From Reticulitermes lucifugus (lineage: Eukaryota; Arthropoda; Insecta; Blattodea; Rhinotermitidae): a stretch of 25,954 nt of DNA. The notes beneath the pieces were generated by a model. It was not told where the DNA came from and did no database searches. It saw only the letters and a program-made list of their open reading frames with translations. This document shows, one piece after another, positions 19,627 to 25,954 of the stretch. A program made the position numbers and the translations under genes. The stretch spans positions 1 to 25,954 of the forward strand of contig JAKCWW010006481.1 in NCBI GenBank assembly GCA_026260175.1. The letters run 5' to 3'. Numbering within the stretch: the first letter of the stretch is position 1; every line of letters begins with the position of its first letter.

Positions 19627-19983
19627 AGGAATGGGGCCGGGTTGGACCGAACATGTTGGCCTAACTGTACGGCTTTAGACATGTATTTGGGAGGTGATTG
19701 GTTCGAATGTCGGCCGGTGCATTGGCAAGCCACAGGGTGTGGGTTCGAGGCGAGTGGTACGACCGCCCCGGGCAGCAGGGTGCAGGGGGCGGAAAAATTA
19801 ATGTTAAATAAAAAAATCCGTTTTCTGCGCTTAACAAATTTTAGATTATTGAGTCAAATAAAAGTATATTCAATAAGAGACACGTGTTTTTAATTCGTAA
19901 TTTTTGCTACTGTGATTACTCGCCCCCGGCGTCAGAACAACTCGCTACACCAATGGATATTCAGACTAGATTTTCCTGAAACC

Positions 19984-20125
19984 CAGGGGTGCACAAATTT
20001 TCCAGAGATCTAGTAGCCACCTCAGAATTCTACAAGTTCCATAGTGAGGACCCACAAATATTGGGCGCCACCGTACAAAACTAAGTTGCCACGGCTATCT
20101 GGCGCCAGGGAATTGCTCATCTCTA
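19984..20125. mobile_element. hAT-type MITE, copy 2 (142 bp, inverted relative to copy 1)
   Basis: The left end CAGGGGTGCACAAATTTTCC matches the family terminus. The right end reads TAGAGATGAGCAATTCCC inward, 12 of 18 positions like the left end of copy 1. The interior (TAGAATTCTGAGGTG, TTTGTGGGTC, TTTTGTACGGTGGCG on the minus strand) aligns with copy 1. The flanking 8-mers CTGAAACC (19976-19983) and GTGAGACC (20126-20133) agree at 6 of 8, supporting an 8-bp hAT duplication. Confidence 0.8.
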
Positions 20126-20133
20126 GTGAGACC

Positions 20134-20988
20134 AGTCCGTCAGGCAAATGTGTGGGTAGTACTGCCGTCAGACTGGCGCTTATTTAGAGTTCACTTCCAA
20201 TTTGTCATTCATGAATCGTCCTGATAGCGGTTCCTCAGTCCATCGCCTGATCATTATGCTGACTGATTTGCCAGGTTTCGTGTGGAATATTAGTAATTAC
20301 ATGTTGCAAATATTTTTACAGGTAAACAGGAATTAAAATTAATTTTAATTACATTTTTAATAGTTACCGTACCTGTCTGGCCCGTTACAAAAGAAAACTA
20401 ATGACAGTAGACTACTTACGAGAGCACCTGATCATCTTGTATTTTTTTTTTCGGTGATTTAAGTATAATTTGGGACACGTGTAACTAGCAAGACGAAAAT
20501 AACTTTTGCAGGAGACGCGTGAGCTGCTGTGAAGTGTTAATGAAGGATCCGATGAGTGTTACTGGACACGTGGGCAATAAGTATTTGACAGCAAAGTCAG
20601 TGGATAGATAATTAAGACGATGGTGAAGATAAAGGGAGTTTATTCAGCGAGGAGGACGTTCAATATAAGAAAACAGAGTTGAGACGAATGGTCATTTTGA
20701 ATAAGAAAAATCTTTGGCTGTACATCTAATGACTTTTTGTTTTTGGTATTATTTAACGACTGAATTTTGAATTGCAAATTGCTGATTTCCTATGCAGAGG
20801 CCTTAGTGTGGTAAGTGAATGCCCATTGTTTTGCCCTTCCGCTGTGTAGTAATGTGACAGACCCAGAACATCTGTGACAATCTGGGGGGTTTGAGGTTCG
20901 CACAGTCTTCTGTAACGTCCCAGAAGAAATGAATCCTTCCGACAACCTGTGTCGATGTCCTCACGCATAATTTTTTGATCGGGAATGC
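20134..20988. other. Intergenic, no supported gene
   Basis: It contains a perfect 20-bp AT palindrome at 20331-20350. The minus frame at 20753-20968 has no recognisable domain. I see no repeat partner. Confidence 0.4.
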
Positions 20989-21039
20989 TCAGTGTGGGTG
21001 ATTAGGACGTATCTTTATTGGCAGTTTTGAGGTTGTCGC

Positions 21040-21210
21040 AGCGCTGATTGCTGGGTATATGACGCCGACATTCCGAAGGAATGTGCTGCCCGTATTTGCA
21101 ATGTCCTTGACCCTTGTTACATGAGGGTACTCGGTTCTCTCAAAACGTCGGGACCCGATTACCCCGTGACGCAGTGTCGTATTCCAGAGGAACGGAATGC
21201 TCTTGTCTTC
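21040..21210. repeat. Modular short repeat, two diverged units
   Basis: TATGACGCCGACATTCCGAAGG (21057 onward) and CGTGACGCAGTGTCGTATTCC (21164 onward), each followed by a GGAATG-T/C-GCT block, are diverged copies of one motif about 107 bp apart. On the minus strand both translate to a short S-x-F-L-x-N module, which explains the open frame there. Confidence 0.5.
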
Positions 21211-21230
21211 GACTGTAATGAGAGGTCTCA

Positions 21231-21716
21231 TTCATCCCAAGGACAGAAATTGATTTCAATGAGTTTTGGCTACTTTGTGTACTGGGATTTGGTTCATACT
21301 GCATTTAAGAACGATTATGGGTATCTTCTAAGCCCCTTAAGAGAGTTGCGTAATCGTTTGTGGTTACCTCTAGATGGCAGAGCCCATTTTGAAAAGCTAT
21401 TAGTTGCTCAGGTTGTCAGTTTGTTCCCAGTCTTTTATGGAACCAGTAAGATCGCGTCTACAATAATCCGCCGTTGGTACCTGTCCTGAAACACTAGAAT
21501 CCCACGCCACATGTTCACACGCGGACTTTTGTTTAAGACTTGCTTGATGTAAGCGTGTGAGTGCATTTTGGGAATTCCTGTCAAACTATTTACCTTAGCG
21601 AAAATTAAAGTTATAGGCCTACGTATCTATAAAATACACATAGTGCCTTGTACAATATATTTGCACTAAGCTCCCTGATTTTTATAAGAACCCTAATATA
21701 ACAACAGTACCTATTT
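21231..21716. other. Intergenic, no supported gene
   Basis: The plus frame ending at 21489 starts inside the modular repeat and has no recognisable domain. TAGATGGCAGAGCCCATTTTGAAAA at about 21372 resembles GGCAGATGGCAGGTACCATTTTGAAAA near 24687, a short shared segment next to repeat X in the third copy. Confidence 0.4.
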
Positions 21717-21945
21717 GCCGTTTAAAGCCCAGTGGTTGCTTTATGTACCAACAGCTTAACATAAAAAGTTCTACTTGCTGTCCACAGAGTATATTCGAGT
21801 TTTGTATGAATCTGAGAGCAGGCAGCGATTATTTTCGTCTTTAGCATTAACTTAATGGTTTTTACTAACTGAGACGGAGTGTGTCTACTGCGCGATACGA
21901 ATTGAATCTTTAAATATAATTCAGGTTAATTTTTGTCTTTAAACT
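21717..21945 (+). repeat. Repeat X, copy 2
   Basis: GTTTAAAGCCCAGTGGTT, CACAGAGTATATTCGAG, GAGTGTGTCTACTGCGCGAT, ACGAATTGAATCTTTAAATA and TTCAGGTTAATTTTTGTC align in order with copies 1 and 3. Stops occur in all frames. It ends next to GCGGTTAGTCGCC (21946), which resembles the head of SINE D. Confidence 0.75.
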
Positions 21946-22450
21946 GCGGTTAGTCGCCGCGGATGCTCTTGTTTGATGGGCCAGTCATGTGAGGTGATGG
22001 AGAGAGTGGCAGTGGGACAGGTTGTTCTCCCAGTACGTCGGTTTTAGTGTTATACCAATGCTCCATATTTATCTTCGTCAGAATACCACTCTTATTACGT
22101 GTAGAAGGGCAGACTGGCGAAGCATGGGAACCTCCAAATATAGCAGTGCTTTATCAGATATTCGGGAACATTGGATAGAAAGTACTTCCACGTTGTTGTC
22201 CCCCCCTCCCCCCCGTCTTTAGACGATTAAATGTGCGCTTTTGAAAGCCCTGTCAAAGTCTAAACGAAGCCCACCTTTTTAATGACCTTACCAAGAGAAC
22301 ATCTGTCAGTTTTTTTTATCACTTCGTTATTTCTGGCCCAAGAAAGCGACATGGCCTTAGTTTCATAATGAAGTAATTTGCCAAGGAATTTTGAACCGTT
22401 TGGTACTGCAACGCCAGTATGTTCAAAACTCATTTACTTAAGAAAAAGAT

Positions 22451-22546
22451 CTATCTGTCTATTTTTCTGTCTGTCTGTCTGTCTATCTATCTGTCTGTCT
22501 GTCCGTCCGTCTGTATTTGTACATATAGGTTATATATATATATATA
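22451..22546. repeat. Microsatellites: (CTGT/CTAT)n then (TA)n
   Basis: A tetranucleotide run of CTGT, CTAT and CCGT units occupies 22451-22514, and (TA)8 lies at 22531-22546. The frames through both are artefacts of the repeat. Confidence 0.9.
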
Positions 22547-22893
22547 AACGTTTGTTTTTTTTTGTTTTGTTTCGTTTGTTGTAGTAACAAGCACGAGGTG
22601 CGAAGGAAGCAGCTTTAACTTATTTTCAGTTGTTAGTGTGTGGCTATTAGCTTGGACTGCCGTTAAAGCCACGATTCACAAAGAGTGCCAACATCATGCC
22701 CGACAATGAAGTAGCAAAGGAAGTTCGTGTCTCATAATGTCAACGTATTATTCGTCATTGAATTTTGAAGGTAAAGGAAGTGAGTCAGTGGTACTAATTT
22801 TCGTTGCAGTCTGTGTTCAAGAGCAGGGATGTCCTCGGCCAGTCTCTGCACTCCACAGTGTAAATTAAGTGCCTGATTTTGTGGCTTCTGCTG

Positions 22894-23080
22894 TTTTTTT
22901 CTCATGGCTTGACAGCCCCTAGTGGGTCTAGGCCGCCTGTGTGAGGTTCCTCGATTACACTCAGACATACCACACTTGGTAGGACTCCTCTGGACGAGTG
23001 AGCAGTCCGTCGCAGAGACTTCTACCTGACAACACACAACACTCACAAAAGACAGAAATGTATACGCCGGCGGGACATTC
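22894..23080 (-). repeat. SINE family A, 5'-truncated
   Basis: A T-run at 22894-22900 and CATGGCTTGACAGCCCC mark the tail. TAGGACTCCTCTGGACGAG and the GACAACACACAACACTC block follow. It stops at CGCCGGCGGGA near 23075, where the tRNA-like box B should begin, so the head is lost. Confidence 0.85.
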
Positions 23081-23230
23081 AACAGTTACAGATGTGACGA
23101 CATTTTGGAAGTTTGAAGTTATATCCGACAAATCTAGCGGGTACAGAGTTTGTACGTAAGTGATACTAAAGCAAAATAAAATGCAGTCTCTCTTACATAA
23201 TGCTTGTGCTGTGATTGAATCACATCCCCT

Positions 23231-23335
23231 TTTCCATGGTTACCCAGTTGCCATGGTCACTGATAGAGAGTAGGTGTGGCGTCACAAGCCTTGTTTCCAT
23301 GGTTACCGTATTACCATCGTTACGACAGAGCTTGG
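23231..23335. promoter_or_regulatory. 63-bp tandem duplication with four X-box-like palindromes
   Basis: Both units begin TTTCCATGGTTACC (23231 and 23294) and carry a second palindrome 16 bases on: GTTGCCATGGTCAC (23247-23260) and ATTACCATCGTTAC (23310-23323). The best site differs at one base from GTTRCCATGGYAAC, and GTTTCCATGGTTAC at 23293 is also close. Paired sites could bind RFX factors cooperatively. No transcript start is evident, so the regulatory role is inference. Confidence 0.4.
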
Positions 23336-23486
23336 AAGTTTGAGACAAAATAAACCAGTCACGTGACCAATCGATGTTTAGTGGTAATAATAATTACCAG
23401 TGTTGTAGAAAATGCGAGGTACGTTTACTGGAATCGATTATTGGTACTGATAAAGAGAAATACACTACAGCATATCTGGGACTACT

Positions 23487-24101
23487 TTAGCTGACAGGAG
23501 CAAAAATTACACAAATGATTGGTATACTAGCTATCCATAATACTGAGTGGTATGTAACATTAAAATCCAGATGTATGTATATCAGATTAGCATGTGAAGC
23601 CAAACAGAAAAAATAGTTCCAGTAGCTGTCTGCAACTGGATGTGTTAAAGACTGCGCAGGACTATGGAACTCGCAGCCTGAAAGAAATAAGGCATCTAAC
23701 GACACATGCCGCATTGGCCCAAACTTGTCTTCAGCAGTAATTGTTGATAGCATGACATTTGTAATTATTCGGGTAAAACCTGCAACTACCACTACAATAA
23801 ATCTGTAGAGCTGTGTGCACAGGAAAGAAAGTTGTATTCGAACGCCGTGGTTCTTTGAAGTCTGACTATGGTAACTACCACACAGGAACGTGGCAGCTGA
23901 GAGGTCTAGCAAAAAGCAAGATGGTATGTCAGCTCGATGTGTTAAACAGATAACGAACAGTTCAGGCGCACTGACAAGGAATCGTCCAAAAACATTAACG
24001 GGACACACAAAAAACCATAGCATGTGCACATGTGGTGCCTGCAGCGGCTTGCTCTGCCCGCCATGTGGCGGGCGCTTGAAGCAGACTGACTCAACGAACA
24101 A
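23487..24101 (-). CDS. Long open frame of unknown nature, possibly chance
   Basis: This is a 204-codon frame on the minus strand. The frame begins at a TTG; the first ATG is at 24021-24023, giving about 178 codons. I do not recognise it. It has four hydrophobic stretches (around residues 29-52, 117-135, 160-178 and 186-202 of the full frame) that could be read as membrane segments, but T-rich sequence gives such peptides by chance. No conserved motif, splice context or neighbouring exon supports it. It is listed because, at this base composition, a frame this long is uncommon. A decayed transposon frame is a likely alternative. Confidence 0.15.
   Translation of the reverse strand: MFVESVCFKRPPHGGQSKPLQAPHVHMLWFFVCPVNVFGRFLVSAPELFVICLTHRADIPSCFLLDLSAATFLCGSYHSQTSKNHGVRIQLSFLCTQLYRFIVVVVAGFTRIITNVMLSTITAEDKFGPMRHVSLDALFLSGCEFHSPAQSLTHPVADSYWNYFFCLASHANLIYIHLDFNVTYHSVLWIASIPIICVIFAPVS
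24056..24073. other. Perfect hairpin
   Basis: GCCCGCCATGTGGCGGGC has a 7-bp perfect GC stem and a 4-base loop. A 12-bp perfect palindrome, CATGTGCACATG, lies just upstream at 24021-24032. Confidence 0.75.
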
Positions 24102-24216
24102 AGAACCGAGATCTTATGACCTTGCTTGGAAACACCGGTCTGGTTTGTGTTCTTTCTTACATGACTCGCTCGCTTGCCTCCTTGAACCTCGCTTCTTTTT
24201 TCTGTCTTGTTTGCAG

Positions 24217-24353
24217 GGATATCACAAACAGGATTTTCAATAGGGCAGTGGACCGCAGCGTGACTCTAGCGCTTCGTGACCGATATTCACAAGAAACTTA
24301 TATTTCGACTACGCGAACCAGTGTCGGTCTTTGTGTGTGTGTACGGAATTCAG
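24217..24353 (+). other. Candidate isolated exon (acceptor and donor both good)
   Basis: The 3' splice site is strong: a T/C-rich tract (24189-24211) ends in TTTGCAG|GG at 24216. Downstream, TTCAG|GTGTGAG at 24353 is a fair donor. The 137 bases between stay open in the frame reading DITNRIFNRAVDRSVTLALR. The open frame continues past the donor into repeat X. No family is recognised and no partner exon is in view, so this is a hypothesis only. Confidence 0.2.
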
Positions 24354-24430
24354 GTGTGAGGCGTTTCTTTTCTCATTATGTGTCAGTTCTTTTAAACGGG
24401 AATTCAAGGAAAAACGTGCAGCAACTGATT

Positions 24431-24672
24431 AACCCTTTTAAGACCCTGTGGTTACGTACCTCATGTGCCACCAGTCGCAAGACTAAAAATTTGTACCTTC
24501 TGCCCACACAGTGTATTTATATGTTTTGTGTGGATCTCAGAACAAACAGCCATTATTTCCCTATACAGCATGGACTATTTGGTTTTTATAATCGAGAAGG
24601 AACGTGTTTACTGCGCGGTACGAACCGAAGCTCTATGTATAGTCAGGTTAATTTTTTTACGCATTGTCTGTG
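24431..24672 (+). repeat. Repeat X, copy 3
   Basis: AACCCTTTTAAGACCCTGTGG, CACACAGTGTATTTATATG, AACGTGTTTACTGCGCGGTA, CGAACCGAAGC and AGTCAGGTTAATTTTTTT align in order with copies 1 and 2. Two overlapping plus frames stay open through this copy (part of 24116-24736 and 24465-24842), unlike the other copies, which have stops. That openness may be chance or a trace of former coding. LINE copy 3 lies about 170 bp downstream. Confidence 0.75.
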
Positions 24673-24834
24673 GTTTTGTCTTGTGGCAGATGGCAGGTAC
24701 CATTTTGAAAATGCGTTCCTTTTGTCGGTTTCTTAGGTCATGTGTGTCCAAACGGTACTGCGATGTCATCTGCGCGTCTTGGTGTATAAACGAGACCATT
24801 TTAAATATAAAATGGAGTAAGAAGAGCATGCCAT

Positions 24835-25049
24835 CTAACTGAGTAACTAATCAAGTAACTAACGTCATGCAGCAGAGTCCTTCCTTAGAAGTTAGTCAAG
24901 AAATTCCCCGCATTTTACGGAACCTGAAGGTTCATTATCGCATTCACAAGAGCCCGCCACCTGTCTATGTCCTGAGCCAGAGTAATCGAATCCATGCCTC
25001 CCCATCTCACTTTTGTTAAGATCCATTTTAATATTATCCTCCCATGCAT
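24835..25049 (-). mobile_element. 5'-truncated LINE 3' end, copy 3 (longest)
   Basis: On the minus strand it reads WEDNIKMDLNK (about 25010-25042). After a one-base frame change it continues WGGMDSITLAQ, then [18 protein letters not shown] and a stop at 24915-24917. The same 3' UTR and a GTTA-type tail (24835-24862) follow. It reaches about 90 bases further into ORF2 than copies 1 and 2 and so shows the protein context: the C-terminal end of an endonuclease/reverse transcriptase polyprotein. ATGCCAT occurs at both ends (24828-24834 and 25050-25056), a possible short duplication. The frameshift and truncation make it inactive. Confidence 0.85.
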
Positions 25050-25056
25050 ATGCCAT

Positions 25057-25895
25057 GTGAGGAGCTTAATTTCAAAAACATTTACATGATGGCGTAAAAG
25101 TCACTAGAACTTGACACTCGATCTTTTGTTGTCCCTAGTGTCAGGTGAATTTGCGCCCACCTCTGTATGCACACTTTGGCAAAAATTAAATTATTTTTGG
25201 GGAAACCTGTACGATAGGACCTCCAGTGCTGGGTACAACTAGTATAGTGGAATGTCGGTTAGTCCCGGAACTGTAGGCGGATAATTTCTATTTCCCTCGG
25301 TGTTGTGTAATCAAAAGCAGTTCGTGATAAAAGTGGACATATTTGTTTATAAAAAAAAAGCTCCACATATGTCGTAGGCTGTAGGCGTTCTTTAGGCAGA
25401 CAGAGGTGGTAAACATTACTACGTCTTCTTGAATTGCCCGACCATCTTGACTGACGCGTTGCACGGTTTTTCTCAGACCCTCTAGGTAAATTTCGAGTTA
25501 GTACAGGGTTTTCATTATATAGCGTAACCGCTGGACCAGTCTAGGCCCGCTCGCTTTTACAAGCACATTCGCAGCGTCTTGATTTGACAATCCCGTAGTT
25601 TGAAATAGCCCAGAACCTCTTCCTTCGATATCCTTTCCAGTTCATTATTCACTAGCATTGTGACATTCGACGCTGTATAGTTTGAGTCACGAACAACATA
25701 CTGTAATAGACTGCAAGCAAATAAATGGGTATGTTTTAAGTGATCCAAAACTGTTCATTGAGCAGTTCGATATGGTGACTAAAACCAACAAATGCACACA
25801 CGTTTATGACATATTATAAACGTAGTAATAACTCCTACGTATTGCAAACTATGTAATTTTAATATTTAATATTTTACATGTGCATTGGTTCACAA
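25057..25895. other. Intergenic, no supported gene
   Basis: A 63-codon minus frame at 25557-25748 is the only one of note and matches nothing I know. No repeat shared with the rest of the window was seen. Confidence 0.4.
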
Positions 25896-25897
25896 AG

Positions 25898-25954
25898 TCG
25901 ACCTCGGTGGACTAGTGGTTAGCGTGCTCGCCACTGGACCCAAGGTTCGCGGGT
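25898..25954 (+). repeat. tRNA-derived SINE head, cut by window end
   Basis: GACCTCGGTGGACTAGTGG and TTAGCGTGCTCGCC form a clear pol III box A region. AAGGTTCGCGGGT at the very end is the start of box B. The strand is plus. A true tRNA gene is not excluded by the visible part, but the anticodon arm does not pair well, and the window is rich in such SINEs. Confidence 0.6.

Noticed and set aside
19696..19755. Another tRNA-derived SINE on the plus strand
   Set aside because: Two box B-like strings but no matching box A at the right distance and no second copy.
21121..21489. 122-codon plus frame
   Set aside because: Begins in the modular repeat and has no recognisable motif; opposing frame also open over the same bases.
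22378..22584. Frames rich in S, V, C, L across 22.4-22.6 kb
   Set aside because: Pure translation of the tetranucleotide microsatellite.

Overview
This window reads as repeat-rich, gene-poor nuclear DNA from an insect. By eye it is AT-rich, and it has no operon-like coding, no ribosome binding sites and no run of conserved exons. It is full of tRNA-derived SINEs, decayed 3' ends of non-LTR retrotransposons (LINEs), small hAT-type elements and one broken mariner-like transposase. The LINE C-terminal peptide ([15 protein letters not shown] then a stop, preceded in the longest copy by WEDNIKMDL) and the SINE families look to me like those of polyneopteran insects, most likely a cockroach or termite. 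That assignment is inference from memory of such families, not a search. I find no complete protein-coding gene. Most open frames are short and lie inside repeats.

Layout. 1-450: two tail-to-tail pieces of SINE family A around and inside a degenerate 5-bp repeat. 1.8-3.2 kb: three tRNA-derived SINEs of different families (C, B, D). 3.8-4.2 kb: an unidentified dispersed repeat (here 'repeat X') with a truncated LINE nested in it, marked by a perfect 14-bp target-site duplication. 5.7-6.9 kb: a ~170-bp tandem duplication and two LINE C-terminal remnants on opposite strands, one frameshifted. 7.05-7.8 kb: a CpG-dense stretch opening with an RFX-type X-box and containing good splice donors, the best promoter-like region in the window. 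8.8-9.2 and 12.7 kb: two copies of a short poly(A)-tailed repeat (repeat Y). 11.1-11.9 kb: a full-length SINE A with perfect 11-bp duplication, a hAT-type MITE and a SINE D piece. 12.96-13.47 kb: an internally deleted mariner-like transposase pseudogene. 14.4 kb: a second LINE tail. 16.0-16.9 kb: SINE A, a LINE C-terminus and a SINE B piece. 18.4-20.1 kb: SINE B, another tRNA-derived SINE, fragments and a second hAT MITE. 21.0-22.0 kb: a short modular repeat and repeat X copy 2. 22.45-23.09 kb: microsatellites and SINE A. 23.2-23.35 kb: a 63-bp tandem duplication carrying four X-box-like palindromes. 23.5-24.85 kb: the longest open frames, a candidate isolated exon and repeat X copy 3. 24.84-25.05 kb: LINE tail copy 3. 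The window ends inside another tRNA-derived SINE.

Nothing here works together as a pathway. The biology is layered transposition (SINE into satellite, LINE into repeat X) plus a few possible regulatory islands. The observations most worth following are the X-box cluster, the CpG-dense X-box region at 7.1 kb, the hAT MITE pair, and repeat X with its apparent junction to a SINE D head.
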